A stretch of DNA of 64,000 bases from JAWWPG01 sp033850885 (GCA_033850885.1 JAWWPG010000033.1:1-64000), one strand, 5' to 3'; shown: positions 7,831 through 17,233, counted from the stretch's first letter. A program made the numbers and translations. The notes: generated by a model from the letters alone, not told the origin.

Positions 7831-8982
7831 ATGACCACCACCAACACCCGGACCACCTTCGTGTTGTTGCCCGGCGCCTGGATGGGCAGCTGGATATGGG
7901 ACGAGGTCGCCGACCACCTCCGCGATCACGGGTACATCGTCCACACACCCACGCTGGCGGGGCTCGGGCGCGGGGATCGAACCCACGACGTGCGACTCGC
8001 CTCGCACGTCCAGCAGATCGTCAATTTCCTCGATGAGAACGACCTGGCCCGCGTTGTGCTGGTCGGTCATTCCTACTCGGGATTGGTCGCTGGACAGGTC
8101 GCCGACCGCCGGCCCGAACGGGTCTCGCACACAGTGTTCGTCCAGGCGTTCCTCCCTCGTGACGGCCGCAGTCTGATTGACGACTGGTCAGATGACGCCG
8201 CCGCACGAAACCAGGAAATTGAGGCCATCGCCACCCACGGCGGGACCTGGGAGGCCCCCGTCGCCGGCATCGCCGATGAGCCCGACCTTTCCACCACGCA
8301 GTGCGAGTGGCTCGCCAGTAGGCTGGTCGACCACCCCGGAAGCACGGTCACCGACCCGGTGCAGATGACGGTTCCCGTGGAGAAGCTGAACGCCACCTAC
8401 CTGGCTAGCATCCCCGACGACACCGCCCCCTTGCCCGAGCACATCGCAGCGCTGGTGGCCGAGCCAACATGGACAGTCGACAGGATTCGGGCCGGCCACT
8501 GGCCGATGGTGTCCGTCCCCGCCACCCTCGCCGACAGACTCGAAGCCGCCGCCCATCGAAGCGAGTCGACAGCCTCCGCGACGACCGGCACCTCTGCGGT
8601 GCCACCCCTCGTGAGGCGCCTGCTCGATGAAGCGAGCCTGGCCCACCTCGCAACCATCATGCCCGACGGCTCACCGCACAGCGTGCCAGTATGGGTGGGG
8701 ATTGACGGTGAGAACGTCGCAATCCTGACTGCGCCGGGTTCTCGCAAATCACGCAACATTGCCCGCGACCCCCGCGTATCGATCTCCATGACCGCTCATT
8801 CATCACCCACCACCATGGCGCAGGTTCGTGGGCGCGTCATCGAGCGCATCGACGGTGACCGCGCTTGGACGATCATCGACCGGCTCTCCATCAAGTACCT
8901 TGGGCAGCGCTACCCCCTGCGAGAGGATCGAGTGGTGTTGCTCATCCAGATCGAGCACGCCTGGGGAAATGAGTTCGGGTGA
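7831..8982 (+). CDS. Alpha/beta hydrolase fused to PPOX-class (FMN/F420) oxidoreductase domain
   Basis: This 383-aa protein has two domains. Residues 1-240 form an alpha/beta hydrolase of the salicylate-esterase/EstA-like type: the nucleophile elbow is GHSYSG (Ser81) and the catalytic His is His223 in AGHWPM. Residues 258-383 form a split-barrel domain of the pyridoxamine-5'-phosphate-oxidase class (LATIMPDGSPHSVPVWVG, GSRKSRNIARDPRVSIS), which in actinobacteria usually binds FMN or F420. The two are joined by an Ala/Ser/Thr-rich linker, and there is no internal restart. ATG 7831 has AAGGAG 6 bases upstream. It is probably controlled by the divergent HxlR regulator. A combined hydrolysis-reduction role is inferred; the substrate is unknown. 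Confidence 0.82.
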   Translation: MTTTNTRTTFVLLPGAWMGSWIWDEVADHLRDHGYIVHTPTLAGLGRGDRTHDVRLASHVQQIVNFLDENDLARVVLVGHSYSGLVAGQVADRRPERVSHTVFVQAFLPRDGRSLIDDWSDDAAARNQEIEAIATHGGTWEAPVAGIADEPDLSTTQCEWLASRLVDHPGSTVTDPVQMTVPVEKLNATYLASIPDDTAPLPEHIAALVAEPTWTVDRIRAGHWPMVSVPATLADRLEAAAHRSESTASATTGTSAVPPLVRRLLDEASLAHLATIMPDGSPHSVPVWVGIDGENVAILTAPGSRKSRNIARDPRVSISMTAHSSPTTMAQVRGRVIERIDGDRAWTIIDRLSIKYLGQRYPLREDRVVLLIQIEHAWGNEFG

Positions 8983-9196
8983 AGACGGCTCCCGACATCC
9001 GTGAGTCACAAAGCAGAGCCCTCAAGCTTGCAGGGGTAGCCGTCCTAGTTGCGGACCCCTCAGCGAGAACGGTGCTCGTCGCAGGACGTGGGAGAGGCGC
9101 CGGTCCCAGATAGACCGTCCGGTGGCATCTCACGGGACACGGGCGTACTACGGGGTGCGTCTATCTGGGCGGAAGCGACGCGGTGGGCGCTGGTTG

Positions 9197-9812
9197 TCAG
9201 ACGCCGGCGACGTAGGCGGTGAGGAAGTGCACTCCGTGCCGGTCCAGGTTGCCGCGGGCTCGGTCATAGAGCTCGGTGGTCCTCGGGTCGGCGTGGCGGG
9301 CCAGGATCTGTGCATCGCGGAGGGAGACTTTCGCGTCGAGCGCGTTGGTGATCGCCGTGTGGCGCAGCGAGTGGGGGCTGATGTGCCAGGGGATGGAAGC
9401 GGCCTTGGCGATCCGGGCCACCATCCGGTAGACGTCGCGACGGTCGATCGGCTGGCCTGAGATCGGTCGCAAGATCAACGCGCCGATGTGCGTTGGCCCC
9501 GGTAGGCCTTCCGCACCCGCAGGACCGGGACGGTGATCGGCATGGTGGCAGGCTTGTTTCCCATGCCGACCAGGTGCAGCACTCGGTGACCCCCGCAGCG
9601 TGTCGGCGTAGTCCTCGATTTGCACCGCCGTCCGCCTCCGAGGCCGGCAGTGCGTTGATTCCCAGCAGGTAGGCGAGTGCGCCGTGGTGCACCCTGATGG
9701 TTTGCGCGACTTGGAGGAAACGGATTAGCCCAAGCCGGTCCAGGCCCTGGGTGCGGGACTCGTCACGATGCACCTTCGGCAGTCGGGCGTATACGGCGGG
9801 TCGGCGGCGCAA
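9197..9812 (-). pseudogene. Tyrosine recombinase (integrase), frameshifted remnant
   Basis: The C-terminal catalytic part is clear: SPHSLRHTAIT holds the HxxR box, ILARHADPRTTELYDRA the later His and the nucleophile Tyr, followed by the tail HGVHFLTAYVAG. Upstream, matching pieces lie in other frames: VLHLVGMGNKPATMPITVPV and LIRFLQVAQTIRVHHGALAYL, part of the core-binding domain. At least two frameshifts separate them, and the N-terminus is missing. This is the dead integrase of an old integrated element; with the IS110 stub it marks this region as acquired DNA. Confidence 0.7.
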
Positions 9813-10067
9813 GTGATCCGATGCCGGACTCGGTTGTCGTCAGCTTCCCCATGTTCAACGACCGGAGGTTGGCTGGCACCGTCCTCAAGGACGGATGGTC
9901 ACCACCAACATCCACTCTCGGAGAGACGGCAGTGCTTGGCCTATGCGCGACTTGAGGATCCTGACGAACTGCGCGTCTCATTTTGCTGGTGTGAGAAGCC
10001 GCGTGATGCAGGATGGCCTAGCCGCCGACAGACGGGCTGATCCTGTGCCTCATCGTGTCGGATGTCG

Positions 10068-11015
10068 TCACCTCGTGGTAGCCCGTGCCAGGGCTTCGCC
10101 TTCTTCCTCCTCGGACAGACCATTTGTGAGGGGTGGCTCGCCCCGATCGCGATCCCACGCCCGGGTGTCGGAAATTGTCTGGATAAGCGCAGTGCGCGGC
10201 ATGCCCACGGCGAGGGCGGCAGCAGGGCTGATCCGTAGCATCACGTCCCACGCCGGGTCCGGGAAGAGCAAGGGGAAGTCGAGCTTGCCCTCGGATACCG
10301 GCACCAGTTCGGCGTCGCCGCAGGCCCTGACGAGCTCCAAGAACGACACGCCAGGGGACGGGCCAACGGCGTTGAACGCGCCGGGAATGTCCTGCTCGAT
10401 CAGCAGGACGACCAGCCGCGCGAGGTCCCTCACATCCATCACCTGAACCGGTCGATCGAACCGCTCAGGGACCGCCACAGGACTTGTTCCGGCGGCACGC
10501 CGCACCCAATAGGTGAGAAGCTCGGACCTTTCATGGGGCCCGACCACCCAGCCGGGCCGGACGACGCTGAGCCGATCGCCCAGATGAGCCAGCAGGAAGT
10601 CTTCGCAGGCGACCTTCATCGGGCCGTACGTGTCGTCGTCGAGGTGTTCTGGCCCATGGTGCGGAGATAACCGAGGGGACGACTCGGTGATCTCACCTTG
10701 CACGATCTGGTGGTCGTAGACCATGCCAGTAGAGATAAACACGTATCGTCCGAAGCGATCCTCAAGGGCGGCCAATGCCTGCTCGACATGCCGCGGGACG
10801 TACCCACATACATCGACGACGGCGTCCCATGACCGACGGTCGAGAGCCTCGTACGCACCACTCTCACGGTCGCCGACAAGACGTTCCACGCCTGGGAACA
10901 GCTCTGCCCCAGTGCGGCCACGGTTGAAGAGGGTCGGCGTATGGCCACGCGCGAGGAAATCTTCGACGATGGCGCGACCGACAAACGACGTACCACCGAG
11001 GATCAGGACTCTCAT
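10068..11015 (-). CDS. NAD-dependent epimerase/reductase (isoflavone reductase/RNA-binding SDR-like)
   Basis: This 315-aa extended-SDR protein begins MRVLILGGTSFVGRAIVEDFL, with the GxxGxxG motif of NAD(P)-binding epimerases. FISTGMVYD and YGPMKVACE supply the Ser and YxxxK catalytic pattern. The C-terminal region (SPVAVPERFDRPVQVMDVRDLA) fits the sugar-nucleotide epimerase-like subgroup. The frame is open for another 129 codons upstream, but the family start is clearly ATG 11015. There is no Shine-Dalgarno; TATGTT lies 6 bases upstream on the minus strand, so a leaderless mRNA is likely. It lies next to the broken integrase. The substrate is unknown. Confidence 0.82.
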   Translation of the reverse strand: MRVLILGGTSFVGRAIVEDFLARGHTPTLFNRGRTGAELFPGVERLVGDRESGAYEALDRRSWDAVVDVCGYVPRHVEQALAALEDRFGRYVFISTGMVYDHQIVQGEITESSPRLSPHHGPEHLDDDTYGPMKVACEDFLLAHLGDRLSVVRPGWVVGPHERSELLTYWVRRAAGTSPVAVPERFDRPVQVMDVRDLARLVVLLIEQDIPGAFNAVGPSPGVSFLELVRACGDAELVPVSEGKLDFPLLFPDPAWDVMLRISPAAALAVGMPRTALIQTISDTRAWDRDRGEPPLTNGLSEEEEGEALARATTR

Positions 11016-11021
11016 CCAGTC

Positions 11022-11027
11022 AACATA
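11022..11027 (-). promoter_or_regulatory. -10 element (TATGTT), leaderless promoter
   Basis: TATGTT on the minus strand ends 6 bases before the ATG of the SDR gene at 11015, which has no ribosome-binding site. Confidence 0.5.
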
Positions 11028-11445
11028 CGCCCTATAAGATCGCCATCGTTGCCGCACCTTCGAATCGCTGAGCGTCGACAGGGCAGGTCTGGGTAGACCA
11101 CTCGACGAGGAGAAGGGACGACATTCGGAAGCCAGCGAACTTCTTCCGGAAGGCGACGGGCTGAGTGCTGCAGACGGCCTACCGCGGTCTTTCTGCGTAG
11201 CGCGCGTACGGTGTATTGGTTGGAAGCACCAGTGAGCGACGCAAGGGGTGACTTCGGAGTGCAGCCCCCGAAGCCCCGCGGCACCCGGCACCGGTTCTCG
11301 CGATCCGAGCCGCTCTGTAGTGACGGTTCCGTTCGGTGGTTTGTGCGTTGCCACAGACGCCTGCGTTGACTGGCGAAACATCATCTGTAGGTTTCGACTC
11401 AAGTCGGGTTCGATGTGTCCGAGCCGCCGATGGCTCCTGCCTTGC

Positions 11446-11451
11446 TAACGT
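11446..11451 (+). promoter_or_regulatory. Extended -10 element (TGCTAACGT), leaderless promoter
   Basis: TAACGT, preceded by TGC as in extended -10 promoters, ends 6 bases before the GTG at 11458. Confidence 0.5.
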
Positions 11452-11457
11452 CGGCTC

Positions 11458-12558
11458 GTGCGCGACCGTGGTCACCATCCTGGCTTGGATGGCGTCCGTG
11501 GCGTGGCAATTCTTCTGGTCCTCGGCCAGCACGCCCCGACCAAGCCGCTCTGCGACGGCTTCGTCGGTGTCACCGTGTTCTTTTGCCTGTCGGGGTATCT
11601 CATCACCACCCTATTGGTCCGCGAGCTCCAAACCGGCACCATCGATGTGCGCGGGTTCTATCGCCGACGCGCGGCGCGCCTCGGCCCGGCTTTGGTGGCG
11701 GTCGTAGCGGTGACGGTAGTCGTGCTGCTCATACATCGAAAAGACCTCAGTGCCGGGCTCCAATATCCACAAGACCTCAGTGTCGTGCAGATTTTTGCAC
11801 CCGCTGGCGCAGCCCTTACATATACAACGAGCCTCTTTGACTGGAGTGGCCACCCTTTCGCTACCTACGACTACCTCAACTACACATGGTCGCTCTCCGT
11901 CGAAGAGCAGTTCTATTTGCTGTGGCCGTTCGCACTGCTCTGGGGCTACCGTCGCAGTCCCCGATTATTCGCCGGCCTCACCGTGTCGCTCATCGGGGTC
12001 ACCCTGGCGCTTGACCTCTATCTCGGCTTGAGTCGGGCGGTGAAATTCGATCCGCACGAGTATTTCGGGAGCGACACAAATGCGCTGCCTATCCTGGTCG
12101 GCTCATTGCTCGCGATTGTTGTTCTCAACGGCTGGCTGTCTCGGACGGTTCGGTGTCTTGCGCCCTGTGCGCTGCTAGCCGTTGGCCTCCTGCCTGTCCT
12201 GGCATATCTGAACGATACTTATCGCTGCTCCCTGGTGATCGTCGCGGGAACCGGACTGACGCTCGTGACGTTGATCGGTGTCGTGACGCGGCCGCGGTCG
12301 GCGGTTGGGTCGCTGCTGGCAAGTGGCCCAATGAGGTGGCTGGGCGAACGGTCGTATTCGATCTATCTTTGGAATGTCCTGGCGCGAATCGCGATACTCG
12401 GTACGCTCGGACCCACGGTAGTCGGGGATATCGCCTGGATTGCCATGTTCGTCGTGCTGGCCGAGGCCAGCTTCCGGTTCGTCGAGCGCCCGCTGCGGGC
12501 TAAGTTTGCGGGGAGATCTGGTGTGTCCGGCCCCCCGATTTCGGTCAAGCTGACGTGA
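11458..12558 (+). CDS. Acyltransferase family 3 (OafA/YrhL-like) membrane protein
   Basis: This 366-aa integral membrane O-acyltransferase is of the Acyl_transf_3 family, which moves acetyl or other acyl groups onto extracellular sugars or lipids. Near the N-terminus LDGVRGVAILLVLGQHA carries the family's H/R signature; VTVFFCLSGYLIT and YTWSLSVEEQFYLLWP (motif SxExQFY) follow. About ten hydrophobic helices are visible and there is no SGNH extension, so it is the short form. GTG 11458 fits a leaderless mRNA, since TAACGT lies 6 bases before it. Two short in-frame repeats (DLSAGLQ, DLSVVQ) occur near residue 95. It has no operon partners. Confidence 0.85.
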   Translation: MRDRGHHPGLDGVRGVAILLVLGQHAPTKPLCDGFVGVTVFFCLSGYLITTLLVRELQTGTIDVRGFYRRRAARLGPALVAVVAVTVVVLLIHRKDLSAGLQYPQDLSVVQIFAPAGAALTYTTSLFDWSGHPFATYDYLNYTWSLSVEEQFYLLWPFALLWGYRRSPRLFAGLTVSLIGVTLALDLYLGLSRAVKFDPHEYFGSDTNALPILVGSLLAIVVLNGWLSRTVRCLAPCALLAVGLLPVLAYLNDTYRCSLVIVAGTGLTLVTLIGVVTRPRSAVGSLLASGPMRWLGERSYSIYLWNVLARIAILGTLGPTVVGDIAWIAMFVVLAEASFRFVERPLRAKFAGRSGVSGPPISVKLT

Positions 12559-12905
12559 GTGCCGCGAAGTGTTGCGACCGGCTTCTGGTTGCCAGATCTG
12601 GTTGGCGCATGAGCACAGCCACTCAGTCATAAGTCGATTGCTTGGACGTCCGCACGAGAAGCCCGCTCATCGGCTAGATGAGTGCTTCAAGAGTGGTTGT
12701 CTTGACGCGATTCACTTGTATACGCCGGCGACGCAGGCGCTGAGGGGGCCGACGACGATCTGGCGACCATGCCTCAACAGCGGACCGTAGCAGGCGGTGG
12801 TCCGATACCCGACTTCGTGCGAGAGGTGGCTGGCTGGGGACCGCATGCTCGAGAGGCCTGGTCGGCGTACCTTGTCGGTATGCGCGGACCTCGGACCGGC
12901 TGACC
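12559..12905. other. 347-bp stretch without a gene
   Basis: No coding frame with normal codon bias is seen on either strand. TTGTCT (about 12697) followed after 16 bases by TATACG could be a promoter for the amidotransferase, but its long distance from the start makes this weak. Confidence 0.4.
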
Positions 12906-13790
12906 TTGTGCCGACTCTTCGGCCTGCACGCCGGAGGCATGGCCGTTCCGGCGACCTTCTGGCTCCTCGAAGCCCCCGACAGCCTGGCCACGCAGAGTCG
13001 CCGAAACCCCGACGGCGCGGGCATCGGCGTGTTCGGACCCGACGGATCGCCGACCGTCGACAAGCAGCCCCTGCCTGCCTGGAAGGACGCAGAGTTCGCA
13101 ACCGCTGCACATGAGCTTCGCGGTACGACGTTCGTGGCCCACGTCAGGTACGCCAGCACCGGGAGGCGTGTGCTCGAGAACACCCACCCGTTCCTCCAGG
13201 ACGACCGGCTCTTCGCGCACAACGGGGTTGTCCAGGGACTGGACGAGCTCGACGCCCGCCTAGCGGAGGTGGGTAGCTCGGACCTGGTTCGCGGGGATAC
13301 CGATAGCGAACGGGTTTTCGCGCTGATCACCGGAGAGGTCAGACGACGCGGCGGTGACGTCACGGAAGGAGTTGCGTCCGCGGTCGGATGGGTGGCTGAG
13401 CACCTGCCGATCTATGCCGTGAACCTGGTGATCAGCTCGGCAACCGACCTCTGGGCTCTGCGCTACCCGGCGACCCATGAGCTGTACATGCTCGAGCGGC
13501 CGGCCGGGGGACCCCGGAGCGACAGTGGCCTGGACGCCCGCAGCAAGCGCATCCAGGCCCGCTCTCCGCGGTTGGCCACCAGGGCTTCGGTGGTCATCGC
13601 GACGGAACGCATGGACGACGACCCCGGTTGGCGGTTGCTCGACAGCGGAGAGCTGCTCCACGTCGACACCAGCCTGGCGACGAGGAGCTCCAAGCCGCTC
13701 CCCGCCAGGCCGCGGCACCTGCTCCGGCTCGAGGAGCTCGACGCCCACACCGCTGCCTCCCAGCACCCCAGCCCGATCGGTACCGGCTGA
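12906..13790 (+). CDS. Class II glutamine amidotransferase domain protein
   Basis: This 294-aa Ntn-hydrolase releases ammonia from glutamine or performs a related amide cleavage. The start is decided by the chemistry: Cys2 must become the N-terminal nucleophile, and TTG 12906 gives M-C-RLFGLHAG exactly. Other family markers are NPDGAGIGVF, FVAHVRYAST and NTHPFLQDDRLFAHNGVVQG. It resembles the EgtC/YafJ-like stand-alone group rather than purF or glmS, since no synthase domain follows. It is a single gene; the ammonia or amide partner is unknown. Confidence 0.85.
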   Translation: MCRLFGLHAGGMAVPATFWLLEAPDSLATQSRRNPDGAGIGVFGPDGSPTVDKQPLPAWKDAEFATAAHELRGTTFVAHVRYASTGRRVLENTHPFLQDDRLFAHNGVVQGLDELDARLAEVGSSDLVRGDTDSERVFALITGEVRRRGGDVTEGVASAVGWVAEHLPIYAVNLVISSATDLWALRYPATHELYMLERPAGGPRSDSGLDARSKRIQARSPRLATRASVVIATERMDDDPGWRLLDSGELLHVDTSLATRSSKPLPARPRHLLRLEELDAHTAASQHPSPIGTG

Positions 13791-13929
13791 GCGACGACGC
13801 GACCCGCGAAGGTCGTACCCGGGTTCGCGGGTCTGCTGGTCCGCGGGGGTGGTGAGGGGCGAACTAGGCATGCAGGTACTCGGCCCTACTGAACGGCCTG
13901 GGACTCCCCAGAGTGTCGGTTGCTCGTAC

Positions 13930-13935
13930 TAAAGT
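13930..13935 (+). promoter_or_regulatory. -10 element (TAAAGT), leaderless promoter
   Basis: TAAAGT ends 6 bases before ATG 13942. The wider 10-mer GTACTAAAGT recurs at the promoter at 63264-63292. Confidence 0.45.
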
Positions 13936-13941
13936 TCGAGT

Positions 13942-15292
13942 ATGAGTCGGAACCGGACGAGCTTCGTCACCACCGCGGGACACATCGAACCCGCCCCTCG
14001 GGTACGAGGTGTCGCCGAGCTGGAGTCGTCGGTGCGCTCCCAGCTGGCCCGGATAAGCGATATCGAAACCGAGATCTGTCGGTTGCGGGCCGAGCAGATC
14101 AGATGCGCGGGGACGTATCTTCGCGAGCAGCTGGAGATCGACAGCCGGCACGCGCTAGCGATGAGCGAAGAGCAGTCCCGGGTGATGGCTGCCGAGATAG
14201 CGGTCGCCCGCCGGATATCGAACCTGTCCGCAGCCAGCTGGCTGAGCGACGCCTTCCTGCTTGACGACTCGCTGCCCTTCACGCTCGAGGCACTGGAACG
14301 CGGCGAGCTGAGCCTGTGGTCGGCGCGCGCGATCGGCCGGGAGGTCAACTACCTCGACGACCTCGCCTTGCGTCGGCTCGCCGATGAGGTGATAGCCGAA
14401 GAGGCCGTCGGCATGCTGCCCGGCAGGATCAAGAAGCTCGCACAGACCCGCGTGATGGGCATCGACCCGGCAGCCATGGATCGGCGGGCCAGGCAGGAGC
14501 GTGCTGACACGTTCATCTCGTGTCAGCCCGGCGATGCCGGTGTTGCCTTTCTGACCGCGAAGCTGGCCGCCGAGCAGGCCTTGGCCTGTTGGCATGCCGT
14601 CCACGACCAGGCGACCGCTGTCTACGCCGGCGGCGATCCGGAGGGCCGGTGAGCATGCTCATAGGGACATCTTCGTGGAACGGCTCACCAGCATCACGAA
14701 GCCCAAGGACCTCAAGGTGCACCTGAACCTCGTGATGACGGAGACCACGTTGCTCGGACTTGACGACAAGCCTGGGCAGCTGCTCGGACTCGGACCCATC
14801 CCACCGGCAGTGGGCCGGTTGATCGCTGCCACCGGGGACACGTGGGTGAAGCGAGTGTTCACGGACCCGGTTGACGGGACGGCGCTGGTGACCGATACCC
14901 GTCGCCGTCGGTTCCGCGGTCCGTTGCGGGACCTCATCGTCGCCCGTGACGAGCAGTGCCGCGGACCGCAGTGTCTGACCAGGATCCACGACATCGACCA
15001 CCTCATCGAGCATGCGAAAGGTGGACACACCACCCTGGGGAACGGCCAGGGTCTCTCCAAGGGTTGCCACACGATGCGGGACCGCCCGGACGTCACGGTC
15101 GCCAGAGTGCCGGAAAGCAACGCGATCAGCTGGACTCTCCCATCCGGCGCAACCACGACGTCGCTTCCCCCTCCAGTGCTCGGGTACGGCGCGGGCGACC
15201 GAAGAGAAGTCCGGGCGCGCAAACGGCTCGCCCAGCGCGGATCGCTCGTCCCAGCGGCACCAGGACCGAACCGCGGACCCCTGCGGTGCTGA
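13942..15292 (+). pseudogene. DUF222/HNH endonuclease-type protein (13E12 repeat family), frameshifted
   Basis: The first frame (13942-14652, 236 aa) is the DUF222 part (LSAASWLSDAF, LSLWSARAIGREV, GRIKKLAQTRV). Protein similarity then continues in the +1 frame from about 14640 (HRDIFVERLTSITKPKDLKVHLNLVM) to a C-terminal HNH module (DEQCRGPQCLTRIHDIDHL, NGQGLSKGCH) ending at 15292. A single base shift in 14635-14655 splits the gene. The HNH site is also weakened: the usual second His context reads IHDIDHLIEHAKGG. Intact members are 13E12-repeat proteins common in mycobacteria, suspected to be mobile. The -10 hexamer lies 6 bases before the ATG. Confidence 0.75.
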
Positions 15293-15329
15293 ACGGTTCG
15301 GATCCCCCGGAGGGATCGCGCTATCGCGC

Positions 15330-15335
15330 TATATT
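15330..15335 (+). promoter_or_regulatory. -10 element (TATATT), leaderless promoter
   Basis: TATATT ends 6 bases before ATG 15342. A short direct repeat, CGCTATCGCGCTAT, overlaps its 5' side. Confidence 0.5.
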
Positions 15336-15341
15336 GCCGGG

Positions 15342-15806
15342 ATGCCGAGCGATTTCCAGCTGAAGACGATGAACGCCGTGCATCGGGTCCTGCTCAAGCT
15401 CAGCGGCGGCCGCATCGGCTGGTCGGTCCAGAACATGCCGGTGCTCGAGCTGACGACAGTCGGCCGCAAGAGCGGCCAACCACGCAAGGTGATGCTCACG
15501 TCGCCCTACCAGGAAGGCCCGGTCTTCGTCGTCGTCGCCTCCCGCGGCGGAGACGACAACCACCCCGCATGGTTCGTCAATCTGCGCGACAAGCCCGACG
15601 TCGAGGTCAGGGTGCAGGGGGGCGACACGCAGTGGATGCGGGCCACGATCGCCGACCCGGACGAACGACGAAGGCTCTGGCCGCTGGTCACAGCCGACCA
15701 CAGCAACTACGCGGAATACCAGACCAAGACCACGCGTGAGATCCCGTTAGTGCTCCTCGAACCGGTCACCAGCCGACCCTCGCATGACCCCGACCACAGC
15801 ACGTGA
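15342..15806 (+). CDS. Deazaflavin (F420)-dependent nitroreductase-family protein
   Basis: This 154-aa split-barrel protein is of the Ddn/nitroreductase (F420H2-dependent quinone reductase) family. Signature stretches are ELTTVGRKSGQPRKVML, VVVASRGGDDNHPAWFVNL and ARATIAD-like MRATIADPDERRRLWP. Relatives reduce quinones or nitroimidazoles with F420H2 near the membrane. I chose ATG 15342, at the family start, although the frame is open upstream; it lacks a Shine-Dalgarno and has TATATT 6 bases before it. The cofC gene in this window shows that the cofactor can be made. Confidence 0.85.
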   Translation: MPSDFQLKTMNAVHRVLLKLSGGRIGWSVQNMPVLELTTVGRKSGQPRKVMLTSPYQEGPVFVVVASRGGDDNHPAWFVNLRDKPDVEVRVQGGDTQWMRATIADPDERRRLWPLVTADHSNYAEYQTKTTREIPLVLLEPVTSRPSHDPDHST

Positions 15807-15839
15807 CCGTGCCTGCGGTTCGAGCTCGTCGGCGGTGTG

Positions 15840-16739
15840 ATGTTGACTGGTCCGGTGTTGGCGACACCCACCCTGCCCGAACCCGTCACGGCGACCCTCC
15901 AGTTCAGGCCTCCCCTCGATGCTCGCTCTCTGCTCGACTTCTTGCGGCTCCGCACCGTCATGGGCATCGAGAGGGTGCGGGATGACATCTACGCGCGGAC
16001 CTTGCGGCTGCCGCACGGTCCGGCTTCGTTCCGCCTCCAGGTGAGGCCCGAGCGCGTCGAGGCACGGGTCTGGGTCACCGACGCGGCCGATCTCGGCACC
16101 GCAGTCGAACGCTGCCGTCACCTGCTCGACCTGGATGCCGACCCCACGGAGATCGACGGCCACCTCGGCAACGACCCGCACCTCGCGCACTCCGTCGCAG
16201 CGCACCCGGGGCTCCGGGTGCCGGGTCATGTCGACGGCTTCGAGGTGGCGGTACGCGCCGTCGTCGGACAGCAGATCTCGGTGGCCGGCGCGCGCACGGC
16301 CCTGGGACGCCTCGTCGCCGAGTACGGCGAGCCGCATCATGGCAGTGAAGGACTGACCCACCTGTTCCCCGGCGCCGACAGGTTGTCGACGGCAGATCCC
16401 GAGCGACTGCCGATGCCGCGGTCTCGTGGCCGCGCACTTATCGCCCTCGCGGGTGCCGTCCAGAGCGCAGAGCTGGCGCTCGACCGATCCGCAGACCGGA
16501 CGCAGGCACGGCGGACACTGCTGGCCCTCCCCGGTATCGGGCCGTGGACCGCCGACTACATTGCCTTGCGGGCGCTCGGGGACCCCGACGTCTTCATGGG
16601 AACTGACCTCGGGGTGCGACAAGGCCTTGCCCGGCTGGGGATTGCTGACGCCGGGCCCGACGTGGTCAGGGCCTGGGCGCCCTGGCGCTCCTATGCCCTC
16701 ATGCACGTCTGGAAGTCCCTGGACGAGGAGCCCCGATGA
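15840..16739 (+). CDS. alkA: DNA-3-methyladenine glycosylase II (AlkA-type)
   Basis: This base-excision glycosylase removes alkylated purines such as 3-methyladenine. The protein, about 299 aa, has an AlkA N-terminal domain followed by the helix-hairpin-helix/GPD fold: VVGQQISVAGARTAL and LLALPGIGPWTADYIALRAL, ending in the catalytic Asp region FMGTDLGV. It lacks the Ada-type N-terminal domains often fused in actinobacteria. GTG 15837 or ATG 15840 could start it. Its stop overlaps the start of ogt (ATGA), forming an alkylation-repair operon. Confidence 0.88.
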   Translation: MLTGPVLATPTLPEPVTATLQFRPPLDARSLLDFLRLRTVMGIERVRDDIYARTLRLPHGPASFRLQVRPERVEARVWVTDAADLGTAVERCRHLLDLDADPTEIDGHLGNDPHLAHSVAAHPGLRVPGHVDGFEVAVRAVVGQQISVAGARTALGRLVAEYGEPHHGSEGLTHLFPGADRLSTADPERLPMPRSRGRALIALAGAVQSAELALDRSADRTQARRTLLALPGIGPWTADYIALRALGDPDVFMGTDLGVRQGLARLGIADAGPDVVRAWAPWRSYALMHVWKSLDEEPR

Positions 16740-17233
16740 CCGTATCGACGCTGCTGATGACGACTCCGGTAGGTCACCTCGAGCTCGTCAGCGAGGATCA
16801 CACCCTCACCGCGGCGCACTTCCTCGACGACGTGTCAGCGGCAGAGCACGACAGCTCGTCCGACGAGCCCGTCCTGCTCGAGACACGCCGCCAGCTGACC
16901 GCGTACTTCGAAGGGCGGCTGCGGTCCTTCGACCTACCGCTGGCCTTGCACGGCAGCGAGTTCCAGCAGCGGGTTTGGGAACAGCTGCGCGCCATCCCGT
17001 TCGGCGTGACGACGTCGTACGGCGAGATCGCCTCCCGGCTGGGGATGCCGAAGGGCGCCTCCCGTGCCGTGGGGCTTGCCAACGGAGCAAACCCGATCGC
17101 CATCGTCGTGCCGTGCCACCGGGTCATCGGATCCAACGGCAAGCTCGTCGGGTATGCGGCGGGCCTGGAGCGCAAGAGGCTCCTCCTCGCCCTGGAGGCA
17201 CCCGTCGTCCAGGAAGGCCTGTTCGCCGGTTGA
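16736..17233 (+). CDS. ogt: Methylated-DNA-[protein]-cysteine S-methyltransferase
   Basis: This 165-aa suicide methyltransferase repairs O6-methylguanine and O4-methylthymine by moving the methyl group to its own cysteine. The active site is IVVPCHRVIGSNG, with the acceptor Cys in PCHRV, and the helix-turn-helix part is VTTSYGEIASRLGMPKGASRAVG. It is full length for the Ogt/MGMT family. It overlaps the end of alkA by four bases (ATGA), so both repair activities are made together. Confidence 0.92.
   Translation: MTVSTLLMTTPVGHLELVSEDHTLTAAHFLDDVSAAEHDSSSDEPVLLETRRQLTAYFEGRLRSFDLPLALHGSEFQQRVWEQLRAIPFGVTTSYGEIASRLGMPKGASRAVGLANGANPIAIVVPCHRVIGSNGKLVGYAAGLERKRLLLALEAPVVQEGLFAG

Larger units (their letters stand above)
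11016..11457. other. 442-bp intergenic stretch between divergent genes
   Basis: No frame here looks coding. The left edge holds the -10 of the SDR gene (11022-11027, minus strand) and the right edge the -10 of the acyltransferase (11446-11451). Nothing else is recognised. Confidence 0.5.

Noticed and set aside
8979..9113. Short GTG-started frame after the hydrolase-PPOX gene
   Set aside because: It has weak codon bias, Arg/Gly-rich end, no Shine-Dalgarno, and no recognisable sequence.
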